39,108 nt of DNA from Magnetococcales bacterium (lineage in GTDB: Bacteria; Pseudomonadota; Magnetococcia; Magnetococcales; UBA8363): assembly GCA_015228925.1 (NCBI GenBank), contig JADGCQ010000024.1, forward strand, positions 1 to 39,108, in the 5' to 3' direction. The notes below the pieces were generated by a model that ran no database searches, was not told the DNA's origin, and worked only from the letters and a program-made list of their open reading frames with translations. A program made the position numbers and the translations under genes. Shown one piece after another: positions 6,451 to 14,592 of the stretch; position 1 is the first letter of the stretch; the number at the start of each line of letters is the position of its first letter.

Positions 6451-9400
6451 TCAAGGATCGTTTTCCACGATCGTTTGCCAGCCGTTGGCCTGGATCTGGT
6501 GGTCGATGGCATCCATGGATTCGTCAAAAAGATTTTTAAGGGTTGTCGCCTGGAGGTTCCAATCCTGGGATTCTGGGTCGCTACGGTGTTCCAATGTTGT
6601 GGCCAAATGCTGCAAACGGCGCAATCCCACGGTGCCTGTGGCACCCCTAAGGCGGTGGGCATGGTGGATCACTTCCTGATGGTTCTGCGCCGCAAGTGCC
6701 TGCAACAAAGCGGTAGTCGATTGTTGTATTGCAATACGGCACGATGACAAAACGTGGGCAAAACGATCTGGCGATAAATCACGAGCTATTTTTTCCAATG
6801 GGCTGGTATCCAGGAGGAGACTTTCCAGAGAAAGAGGGGTCGATTGCATCCAATCCCCCATCTCGGAGAACGGTTCCTTTTTGGCCAGGGTATGGAGCAG
6901 TTGGGCAAGCTTCTCGAACAAAATGGGTTTCGCTAAAAATCCATCCATCCCCGCCATATAACAGCGATCCACTTCCGATTTCATCGCGCAGGAGGTCAAA
7001 GCAATGATGGGGACCGTGGCTTTGGTTTGATCGGTGATGCCACGGATGGCCCTGGTCACTTCCAAACCATCCAGATCGGGAAGGCGGATATCCATCAAAA
7101 CCAGATCAAAATGGTCTGCCTGTATTTTTTCCAAGGCTTCGTGACCCCATGAGGCCAGGGTTGCCTGGGCACCCAGATGTTCCAGCATTCCCAAGGCAAC
7201 TTGTTGGTTGGTGGGTTCGTCTTCCACCAGCAGGATACGCATGGGTTGGGTCAGGGGGGACCATGGGGTGGGATAGGCCATCGTCTCGCCAGGATCATCC
7301 CCGGTTTCCAAAGGGAGGCGGATCCAAAAACGACTTCCCTGTCCCGGTTTGCTTTCCAGGCCAATATCTCCCCCCATGGCGGTCAACAAGGATTTGCTGA
7401 TGGCCAGTCCCAATCCTGTCCCCCCATAACGACGGGAAATATGTTCACCACCCTGAGTGAAAGGGTGAAATAAAGATTCTTTCACGCTATCGTCAATACC
7501 GATGCCGGTATCGGTGATTTCGATGTGCAACCAATACGGTTCGGTCTTTCCCTCTTCGGTGTACGCATGGACATGGACCCTCCCCTGTTCGGTAAACTTG
7601 ATGGCGTTGCCAACCAAATTCAGGACGACTTGGTGCAAACGTCCCGAATCACCGATGAATGATGGGGGAACGGTGGGAGCGATCACCATCTGTAGATCGA
7701 TGGCTTTTTCAGCCGCTTTGGTGCGCATCAGGTTGTGAACGGATTGAAAGAGGGGGTGTAAGGAGAATGGTCTGTGTTGCAAGGTCAGCATTCCCGCTTC
7801 AACCTTGGAGAGATCCAGGATATCGTCAATCATGAATAGGAGGCTGTGACCGGAACGGAGGATGGTATCGACGAAATCTTTTTGTTTGGGGCTTAAGGGG
7901 GTTTTTTCGAGGAGTTGCGCCATTCCCAGCAATCCATTCATCGGAGTGCGCAATTCATGGCTCATGGTTGCCAAAAATTCACTTTTGTATTGGTCGGATA
8001 TTTTCAGCTTTTCGGCTTGTTTTTCCAGCGTTTCTTGGGCATTCCTGAGGGACAGATTTTGTTGTTCCAGGATGGTCCGGGCCTCTTCCAGATCGACCGA
8101 TTGTTGCCGTAGACGGGCGTTGGTCTGTTGCAGTTCGGTCGCCATGGTCCTGGAGGCGTTCAGGGCGTCGGCCAAAGGGCGTGCTTGGGCGGTTTCAAAG
8201 GCCATGGCGATGGCATCCATGATCTCTTCGAAGAATTGGACCACCCGATCCTCGGGAGGTTCCAAAAAGGCCAGGGCGATGACACCACGGGGTTTACCAT
8301 CGTTGTGGAATGGGGCAAGAAGCAGGGCGGTGGGTTGAATGGTTCCGATGCCGGTGGCGATGCTCCATTGAAAACGGGATAAATCGGTCCAAAGGGTCGC
8401 TCCTGTTTTGTTGGCCGCTTGGCCGATGAAACCGTCACCCAGATCGAATACTTGGTCTTTATCGATCCCCAAGGGGGCGGCATGGGAGCCGGACCATTGC
8501 AACCCTTCTTTGTGGGTACCACTGACGACCAGGTAGATGACCCCGGAAACCGAATGCAAATGACGACAGAGGGATTGGACGATGCGGTTGGACAACTCTT
8601 GGATGGTCAGGCGTCCGCGCATGGCTTCGGCCAGATCCAACAGTCCATCCTGTTTCCAGCGACGCATCCGGTTTTCCTGGTCGGCGACCTGAAGATTGGA
8701 GGCCATGGTTTTCAAAGCTTGGCTGAGGCGGTCATGGGGGGAGCGGGGGGTGACTTTGATATCGAAACGGCCTTGGGAGATGGCATGGGCTTGGCTGATG
8801 ATTTTCTCCATGTTTTCAATGATTTCATTGATGGCCTTGGACATCTGATCTTGCGGGGAACGCAATTGCAGGCGGTTGGAAAAATCGCCTTCCACCACGC
8901 GATTGGCGATGTTGGTGATGGCCAGGTATTGTTCGGAAATGGTGTTCAGGGCATCACCGATGATGGTCAACTCATCCTGGGCGCGAGGATTTTCATCCTG
9001 GGCCATTTGGCCGAGGGAGATGGCATGGGCATGATTGGCCAAGGCCCGGATGCGATGGGAAAGGATACGGATGATCCAACGGGCAATCAGGGCACACAGG
9101 ATCATGGCGGCCAGGGCCAGTCCAACACCCGCCAATCGCGAGGCCATGTAAGTGCTTTCGGCCTGTTTCAAGGCCGATTGCATATCTTTTTCCTTTTTGT
9201 GGACGAGTTCGACGAGAATACGTTCGGCATTGTCCACCAGCATCCGCCCCTTGCCCGAAGAGAGTTCAAAGGCGCGATGATTGGCGTTCTCCCGGGCGAG
9301 TTCCACAACCTGCATGGATATTTGGACAAATTCTTCAAACTGTTGTTTGAGCGACTCCAGTGTCGTACCGTCGGCTGGTGCTGTCGATTGCGACAGCCGT

Positions 9401-10518
9401 TGCAATTGGTCGGTGACGTTGGACTGCAACAGGACGATACGGGCAGCATATTCATTCATTCTGCGGGTATCTTGGGTCAAAATCAAATCTTTCTCGGCGC
9501 GATGAATTTTGAATAGGTTACGGTTGATACGGTTACCCAAATGGGCTTTTTCAATGGCATTTTCCATTTCCCGACGCGCTTTCAGGACATCCATATCGGT
9601 TTGTTGGATCAGTTGTCGAAATATTTTGAGAGCCATTTCATGTTGCGGTCGCCCTGTTTTTTTGTAGACTTCTCTGGCTTTGGCTTTGGAACCGTTTTGG
9701 ATATGGCCGATGACTTTTTCGCTGGTTTCAAAATATTCAAGCCACCGATTCCGAAATTGTGCCAATAGCTCCTCTTCGGTGCGACTGGCCAGGGACTCTA
9801 GTTTGGAGGTGGTCTCCAGAACCCGTTGGCGCGAGACGATGATTGACTGAATCAAGGGTTCCGATTGTGTCGTTCCATCCTCGAACAAGAGTATCTTTTC
9901 GTTTTTTTGGGTTTCCAACAGATCGTCGAGCAGTTGACTGGCAATATGTGATTTGGCCATGGCCGAATGGGCGAGGATTCGGGATGTTTGTTTGACGCGC
10001 AACTCGCTTCGGTCTACAAGGGATTCGATACCCAGTGCCAATTGGACAAACGTTTCCTGTCCCTTGCCTTGGGAAAGGTTGCGTGCTTCAACATTGGAAT
10101 TTTTTCGGGACAGATGGACGATTTCCTGTTGAACATGGCTGTAGTTCTCAAGGATGCTGCGTAGGGTGTCTAGTTTGTGCCGATCTTGGGCATCGACCGA
10201 GGCCATGAGAGCCGGGAGACGCTGGCGCAGATTGGTGTCGATGGTGGCCATGACCTGCTCATAGTGATCCATCTCTACCGGGCTGCGGACGAGAATAAGA
10301 TTTTTTTCTGCCCGTTGTAGGGCGATTAAATCTTGAACCATACTGGTAATTTGCCGTAGATTCTGGGCATCGATGGTGACGACGAGTTCCAACGTCTTGC
10401 GGGTGCGGTCCAGCAGATCCACACCCAACCAGGTGACCAAGCTCATGAGGCTGACGACAATGATGAAACCGGCAATGATCCTTTGGGATATGGTCCGGGG
10501 CCACGGTCCTGTCATCAT
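6451..10518 (-). CDS. Large hybrid histidine kinase (TM-sensor-TM-HAMP-GAF-HisKA-HATPase-REC-HPt)
   Basis: About 1355 residues from the ATG at 10518, which has AAGGA upstream; a TTG at 10554 is the longer option. Order: a first membrane helix (about residues 14-32), a long periplasmic helical sensor, a second helix (about 463-486), HAMP-like linkers, a GAF domain (about 630-780), a coiled coil, HisKA with the phospho-His in MSHELRTPMNG (about 851), HATPase with NLVGNAIKF and GGTGLGLAIS, a receiver with Asp in VLMDIRLPDLDG (about 1141), and an HPt domain with His in HHAHRLRGATG (about 1286). The sensor holds two similar segments, RAEKNLILVRS (about 70) and RAEKDLILTQD (about 341), so it looks internally duplicated. 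It is probably a phosphorelay sensor that also feeds an external regulator. Confidence 0.93.
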   Translation of the reverse strand: MMTGPWPRTISQRIIAGFIIVVSLMSLVTWLGVDLLDRTRKTLELVVTIDAQNLRQITSMVQDLIALQRAEKNLILVRSPVEMDHYEQVMATIDTNLRQRLPALMASVDAQDRHKLDTLRSILENYSHVQQEIVHLSRKNSNVEARNLSQGKGQETFVQLALGIESLVDRSELRVKQTSRILAHSAMAKSHIASQLLDDLLETQKNEKILLFEDGTTQSEPLIQSIIVSRQRVLETTSKLESLASRTEEELLAQFRNRWLEYFETSEKVIGHIQNGSKAKAREVYKKTGRPQHEMALKIFRQLIQQTDMDVLKARREMENAIEKAHLGNRINRNLFKIHRAEKDLILTQDTRRMNEYAARIVLLQSNVTDQLQRLSQSTAPADGTTLESLKQQFEEFVQISMQVVELARENANHRAFELSSGKGRMLVDNAERILVELVHKKEKDMQSALKQAESTYMASRLAGVGLALAAMILCALIARWIIRILSHRIRALANHAHAISLGQMAQDENPRAQDELTIIGDALNTISEQYLAITNIANRVVEGDFSNRLQLRSPQDQMSKAINEIIENMEKIISQAHAISQGRFDIKVTPRSPHDRLSQALKTMASNLQVADQENRMRRWKQDGLLDLAEAMRGRLTIQELSNRIVQSLCRHLHSVSGVIYLVVSGTHKEGLQWSGSHAAPLGIDKDQVFDLGDGFIGQAANKTGATLWTDLSRFQWSIATGIGTIQPTALLLAPFHNDGKPRGVIALAFLEPPEDRVVQFFEEIMDAIAMAFETAQARPLADALNASRTMATELQQTNARLRQQSVDLEEARTILEQQNLSLRNAQETLEKQAEKLKISDQYKSEFLATMSHELRTPMNGLLGMAQLLEKTPLSPKQKDFVDTILRSGHSLLFMIDDILDLSKVEAGMLTLQHRPFSLHPLFQSVHNLMRTKAAEKAIDLQMVIAPTVPPSFIGDSGRLHQVVLNLVGNAIKFTEQGRVHVHAYTEEGKTEPYWLHIEITDTGIGIDDSVKESLFHPFTQGGEHISRRYGGTGLGLAISKSLLTAMGGDIGLESKPGQGSRFWIRLPLETGDDPGETMAYPTPWSPLTQPMRILLVEDEPTNQQVALGMLEHLGAQATLASWGHEALEKIQADHFDLVLMDIRLPDLDGLEVTRAIRGITDQTKATVPIIALTSCAMKSEVDRCYMAGMDGFLAKPILFEKLAQLLHTLAKKEPFSEMGDWMQSTPLSLESLLLDTSPLEKIARDLSPDRFAHVLSSCRIAIQQSTTALLQALAAQNHQEVIHHAHRLRGATGTVGLRRLQHLATTLEHRSDPESQDWNLQATTLKNLFDESMDAIDHQIQANGWQTIVENDP

Positions 10519-10617
10519 GGGGGTGGTTGTCCTTGAAGGTGAGGAGTCTGGCAAAGATAACTTATCTATATTGCGCCGGATTTTGGTTCGCCTGCAAGGC
10601 GTGGAACGGTGCGCGTC

Positions 10618-10920
10618 ATGATGACCGGCAGGCTGTTGCGGCTGAGTGTCCTTGGGAAGCCAGGGACGGGAATCGGGACTTTTTTTATCCGTCAGGGTTT
10701 GGGTATTTTATGTATTGTTATTGGGTTGGTTCTTGCGGTTCCGGGTATTCCAGGGCCAGGCTTGGTGGTTGTGTTTCTTGGAATTCTTCTTCTTGACTTT
10801 CCTGGGAAGGTTCGGTTGATTCACCGTCTTGGTACACGACGCTGGTTTCGATTGGCCCGTGTGTTTCTCAGAAAACGGATGCACATTCTTTTGGAAATGA
10901 ACATTCCCCAGGATCCGTAA
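10618..10920 (+). CDS. PGPGW-type small membrane protein
   Basis: This protein of about 100 residues has two membrane helices around the motif VPGIPGPGLVVVFLGILLL, the signature of the putative transmembrane PGPGW family, here with Leu in place of the usual Trp. The C-terminal third is basic (RLGTRRWFRLARVFLRKR). ATGs at 10618 and 10621 are both possible, and a GTG at 10609 adds three residues. It is the first gene of a tight plus-strand trio (16 and 13 bases between genes). The family's function is unknown. Confidence 0.8.
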   Translation: MMTGRLLRLSVLGKPGTGIGTFFIRQGLGILCIVIGLVLAVPGIPGPGLVVVFLGILLLDFPGKVRLIHRLGTRRWFRLARVFLRKRMHILLEMNIPQDP

Positions 10921-10936
10921 TTCCAAGGAGGCGGTT

Positions 10937-11542
10937 ATGGAGACGATTGCTGCAACCATTGCCCAACGATTGAATCATGATGACCGTGTTTTTCAAACGG
11001 CACAGGGGGAATCTTTAGCCGCGCTTTGTGGTGAACGGTCGGTCCGGGTGGAAGAGGCTTTTGGAAAAAAGCGATTTATTTTCAAGGATGGCTCCGCGAT
11101 TACCATGGGTGATGGTCGCTGGTATGTTGGCTTTGAACATTGTTTTTGTCATCGCGGCGACGGTCATTTTCAGGGATGTGGGAATGAAGAACCGGGTGAT
11201 GATGTCAGGTTGCCTGACGTGGCAACGGTCAGCGTTGAGGAGACTGTTGCGGTTGCTCCTCCACAGCCTGAGATGTTGCCCGGTCCCCCCGCTTTCACGA
11301 TCCGTTCTTATGGCCAAAGCAATTCCACGATCGCCATCGAAGGGAGTCGCAACAAGGCCCAGCGTGAAGCGAGAGCGTTGCTTTCCGCAGCTTCCGGGAT
11401 CAGCCATGCCTGGGTGATGGATACCGACGGCAAGATTATCGATGCTTATGAATTGGCGAAGGTACGGGGTGGGGGGACCAGGATTAAAAAGATTGCCCCG
11501 GTAGAATTGAATAAACTCAAGCAGATCGAATTGCCTTTGTGA
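10937..11542 (+). CDS. Unknown 201-residue protein
   Basis: A strong AAGGAGG precedes the ATG. No family is recognised. The N-terminal part (about 30-85) reads like a small beta domain (RFIFKDGSAITMGDGRWYVG) and contains a Cys/His cluster, HCFCHRGDGHFQGCG, that could bind a metal. A Pro/Val-rich linker (about 100-125) leads to a C-terminal domain with SYGQSNSTIAIEGSRNKAQ and AWVMDTDGKIIDAYEL. There is no signal peptide or membrane helix, so it is probably cytoplasmic. It is the second gene of the trio. Confidence 0.7.
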   Translation: METIAATIAQRLNHDDRVFQTAQGESLAALCGERSVRVEEAFGKKRFIFKDGSAITMGDGRWYVGFEHCFCHRGDGHFQGCGNEEPGDDVRLPDVATVSVEETVAVAPPQPEMLPGPPAFTIRSYGQSNSTIAIEGSRNKAQREARALLSAASGISHAWVMDTDGKIIDAYELAKVRGGGTRIKKIAPVELNKLKQIELPL

Positions 11543-11555
11543 CGGAGGATGGATC

Positions 11556-11804
11556 ATGGCTGCCCAGGATATCATTGCTGCTTGGCTCACCGATGGAACA
11601 TTGCGACGGGAAGAGCTGGAGGCGTTGTTTGTCGCGTTTGGTGGCTATGGTGCTGCGGTTGTGCGGGATGATGGCGAAATCCACATTTATGGTTCCACGC
11701 AATGTGCTTGCGCCGATGAGATGGCATCGGATCATGAACTCTCGGAGTTTGTCCAATGGATCACATTGCGGGCAAGTAAGGATGGCATGATTGGCAGTGG
11801 GTGA
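11556..11804 (+). CDS. Unknown 82-residue protein
   Basis: An ACGGAGG lies nine bases before the ATG. The acidic protein starts with a helical part (IIAAWLTDGTLRREELEALF). A likely beta section (GAAVVRDDGEIHIYGS) and a CAC motif follow. No family is recognised. The close spacing to the gene at 10937 implies co-transcription, and the terminator-like hairpin at 11835 ends the unit. Confidence 0.65.
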   Translation: MAAQDIIAAWLTDGTLRREELEALFVAFGGYGAAVVRDDGEIHIYGSTQCACADEMASDHELSEFVQWITLRASKDGMIGSG

Positions 11805-11834
11805 TTCGGACCGGAAAAAATGAGTCCTGCCTGC

Positions 11835-11855
11835 GGCAAAACGGTTGCCTTTTTT
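11835..11855 (+). terminator. Likely intrinsic terminator of the three-gene unit
   Basis: A short stem GGCAA (11835-11839) / TTGCC (11845-11849) is followed by six T. The stem is only five pairs, so strength is uncertain, but the position 30 bases after the last gene is right. Confidence 0.45.
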
Positions 11856-11974
11856 GGCGTGTGTGTTAGTTTTAGAGTGCGGTGGGTCCATAGCTCTTGA
11901 TGGTTGCAAGGAACCCGCCGTCGCTTGGTAATGTCACGGATGACCGATCGATCATGGTTGATTGGGAGGAGGGA

Positions 11975-11998
11975 GGATCAAATCTGAAAATTTGATCC
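11975..11998. promoter_or_regulatory. Perfect inverted repeat upstream of dsrA
   Basis: The nine-base arms GGATCAAAT (11975-11983) and ATTTGATCC (11990-11998) lie just upstream of the candidate dsrA promoter. No T-run follows, so a regulator-binding site or upstream RNA structure is more likely than a terminator. Confidence 0.45.
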
Positions 11999-12006
11999 TT
12001 CACGAG

Positions 12007-12035
12007 TTGTCTTGAACGCTTATGCCATGTAGAAT
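12007..12035 (+). promoter_or_regulatory. Candidate sigma70 promoter of the dsr genes
   Basis: TTGTCT (12007-12012) is followed by a 17-base spacer and TAGAAT (12030-12035). This would give a leader of about 115 bases before dsrA. It is a pattern match only. Confidence 0.4.
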
Positions 12036-12156
12036 CCGTGGGACACTGAATCTGCTGGTCGTAACGATCAGGACGCACCGCTTGTAAGTGGGGCTAGTCC
12101 CCTCCGGGGTCCGCACACTGGAAAGCATCTACCACAATTTCCGAGGAGTTATATTT

Positions 12157-13425
12157 ATGAGTGTTAAGGAAATGGCCTTGAACACCACCATGTTGAACGA
12201 ACTTGAGTCGGGTGAATGGCCCAGTTTCGTCACCGACCTGAAAGAGTATTCCAAGAAAAAGCCCGTTGTCGTCCAATTGTTGAACCAGTTGGAAGATTCC
12301 TATCAGACCCGTTGGAACTATTGGATTGGAAAAATTCTCAACGCCCCCGGTTACGGTGGTGGTATCATTGCGCGGGTTTCCGAGAAAGCGGATGTTTATC
12401 CCGATCTGGCCAATTTTCACACCGTCCGTGTCATCGAACCCCCAGGTTGGGTGTACAGCACCGATGCGTTGCGCAACTTGGCGGACATTGCGGAAAAGAA
12501 TGGTGCAGGCATCCTCCAGTTTCATGGTATGTCGGGCGACGTTCTCCTGTTGGGTTTCAACGATGCGGGTTCTTTGCAGTGCGCGGAAGATTTGATGAGC
12601 AACGGTTGGGATATCGGTGGTTCTGGTGCGGCCATGCGCACCCTGCAATGCTGCGTGGGTCAAGCCCGTTGCGAGATGGCGTGCTATGACACCATGAAGA
12701 TGACCAAGCATATTACCGACACGTTCATTCATTATCTCCATCGTCCTGAGTTTGTTTATAAATTCAAATTCAAACTCTCTGGATGCCCCAACGATTGCGC
12801 CAATGCCATCGTCCGTTCCGACATGCCCATCATCGGGACATGGCGGGGTGCCATGCAGGTTGATCAGGCGAAGGTTGCCGAGTTTATCGATCAAAAAGGG
12901 ATGGAATACCTGATTGACAATGTTTTGACCCGTTGCCCCACCCGTTGCCTTTCGGTCCGTGGCAAGGAGCTTGTGGTTGATAACAGCGATTGCGTCCGTT
13001 GCATGCATTGCATCAACGTGATGCACAAAGCCCTCAAGCCGGGTAAAGACAAGGGAGCCACCATCCTTGTCGGCGGTCATCGTACCCTCAAGATCGGTGA
13101 TACCATGAGTTCGGTTCTGCTTCCTTTCATCAAGCTTGAAACCGAAGAGGATATGAACAATTTCACCGATTTTGTCGAGAAAGTTTGGGAATTCTGGAAC
13201 GACAACGGCATGGATCATGAGCGGGTTGGTGAGTTCATCTACCGCATCGGTATGTTGACCTTCCTCAAGGGGATCGAAGTTGAGCCAGACCCACAGATGG
13301 TTGTCCGTCCGCGGACGACCTCCTACATCAAATTTGAGGAACTGGGACCGAGCCGGTTTGAAGGTGAGCGGGAACAGAATCCTCCGGTTTGGAATCGTGA
13401 GCCTGAATCCAGGGAAAGCATGTAG
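12157..13425 (+). CDS. dsrA: Dissimilatory sulfite reductase alpha subunit
   Basis: The start is the ATG at 12157 with GAGGAG upstream; an in-frame extension to 12088 has no such site. The 422-residue product has the cysteine sets that hold the siroheme-coupled [4Fe-4S] cluster (LQCCVGQARCEMAC and LSGCPNDCANA). An inserted ferredoxin domain follows (RCPTRCLSVRGKEL, DCVRCMHCINVMHKA). DsrA with DsrB converts sulfite and sulfide-level sulfur in the cytoplasm. Direct linkage to dsrL suggests the oxidative (reverse) direction, but this needs phylogeny because reductive types with DsrL are also known. dsrB follows after 53 bases. Confidence 0.97.
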   Translation: MSVKEMALNTTMLNELESGEWPSFVTDLKEYSKKKPVVVQLLNQLEDSYQTRWNYWIGKILNAPGYGGGIIARVSEKADVYPDLANFHTVRVIEPPGWVYSTDALRNLADIAEKNGAGILQFHGMSGDVLLLGFNDAGSLQCAEDLMSNGWDIGGSGAAMRTLQCCVGQARCEMACYDTMKMTKHITDTFIHYLHRPEFVYKFKFKLSGCPNDCANAIVRSDMPIIGTWRGAMQVDQAKVAEFIDQKGMEYLIDNVLTRCPTRCLSVRGKELVVDNSDCVRCMHCINVMHKALKPGKDKGATILVGGHRTLKIGDTMSSVLLPFIKLETEEDMNNFTDFVEKVWEFWNDNGMDHERVGEFIYRIGMLTFLKGIEVEPDPQMVVRPRTTSYIKFEELGPSRFEGEREQNPPVWNREPESRESM

Positions 13426-13478
13426 ATCGTTGTGATCGTTGCCAACAGAGAATTTTCTAACAAGGAGTCAACAGCATT

Positions 13479-14552
13479 ATGAGTCAACCCACGTTGGCGC
13501 CCCGGGACCAGGGCGCTCCCGATTACACGAAATATCTACACCCGCTCATGGCCAAGAATTATGGCAAGTGGGATTATCATGAGAGATTGCGTCCTGGTGT
13601 GCTTGTCCATGTTGCGGAAAATGGGGACAAGCTCTACACCGTGAGGGCTGGATCGCCCAGGACGATGAGTGCCGATACCGTGCGTAAGGTGTGTGCGATT
13701 GCCGATAAGTATTGTGAAGGGCATTTGCGTTTCACGACCCGCTCGAACATTGAGTTTTTGGTAGGCAACAAGGCTAATTTGGAACCTTTGATTCATGCGG
13801 TGGAAAAGGATCTGGGTTGGCCATTGGGTGGGACAGGTCCGTCGGTTTCCAATATTTCACACACGCAAGGTTGGTTACATTGCAACCTGCCCGGCTCGGA
13901 TGCGGCGGGTTCGGTGAAGGCGTTGATGGACGATCTGATTCATGATTTCAAGACGGAAGAGTTGCCCAACCGGGTCCATATTTCTTCTTCTTGCTGTCAG
14001 ATCAACTGTGCGAGCCATGGTGACATTGCGATCATCGTGCAACATCACCATGCGCCGCGTATCAACCACAAGCAGATGCAGATTTGTGAATTGCCCAAGG
14101 TGGTTGCCATTTGCCCAGCGGCGGCCATTCGTCCGGCAGTGATCAATGGTATGGAAACTGTTGAAGTGGTTGAAGAGAAGTGTATGTATTGCGGAGCCTG
14201 TCATGGGCAATGCCCCAGCATGGAAATTCGGGATGCTGAGACCGATACCCTTTCCATCTGGGTTGGTGGTAAAATGTCCAATGCCCGGAGTGCGCCCACA
14301 TTCATGAAGCTGGCGGTTTGGGGCATCCCCAACAATCCGCCGCGTTGGCCGGAAGTGTCGGCGGCGGTCAAGACTATTTTGAAGGCTTACAAAGAAGGTG
14401 GTAGGCCCTGGGAGCGTCTTGGGGAATGGATTGAAAGGATCGGTTGGCAACGGTTCTTTGAGAAGACTGGTTTTCCTTTTACGCGCTATCACATTGATGA
14501 CAGCCCGGAAGCCCTTTCAACCCTTAACAGGTCGGCCATGCTCCGACTCTGA
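13479..14552 (+). CDS. dsrB: Dissimilatory sulfite reductase beta subunit
   Basis: The 357-residue partner of DsrA. AAGGAG lies upstream of the ATG. It carries WLHCNLPGSDA and the DsrB cluster motif SSSCCQINCASHGD, then a ferredoxin domain with CPAAAIRP and CMYCGACHGQCPSMEI. The length and order of parts are normal for DsrB. It is followed by dsrL after 40 bases, without dsrE, dsrF, dsrH or dsrC between them. Confidence 0.97.
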   Translation: MSQPTLAPRDQGAPDYTKYLHPLMAKNYGKWDYHERLRPGVLVHVAENGDKLYTVRAGSPRTMSADTVRKVCAIADKYCEGHLRFTTRSNIEFLVGNKANLEPLIHAVEKDLGWPLGGTGPSVSNISHTQGWLHCNLPGSDAAGSVKALMDDLIHDFKTEELPNRVHISSSCCQINCASHGDIAIIVQHHHAPRINHKQMQICELPKVVAICPAAAIRPAVINGMETVEVVEEKCMYCGACHGQCPSMEIRDAETDTLSIWVGGKMSNARSAPTFMKLAVWGIPNNPPRWPEVSAAVKTILKAYKEGGRPWERLGEWIERIGWQRFFEKTGFPFTRYHIDDSPEALSTLNRSAMLRL

Positions 14553-14592
14553 TTTGGTTTGGTAACTTTGTCACTCCGGGAGGAATCAGTTA

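Noticed and set aside
8419-9516. 365-residue plus-strand ORF
   Set aside because: It lies opposite the well-supported histidine kinase gene and its translation is low-complexity Gly/Asp/Gln, typical of an antisense shadow.
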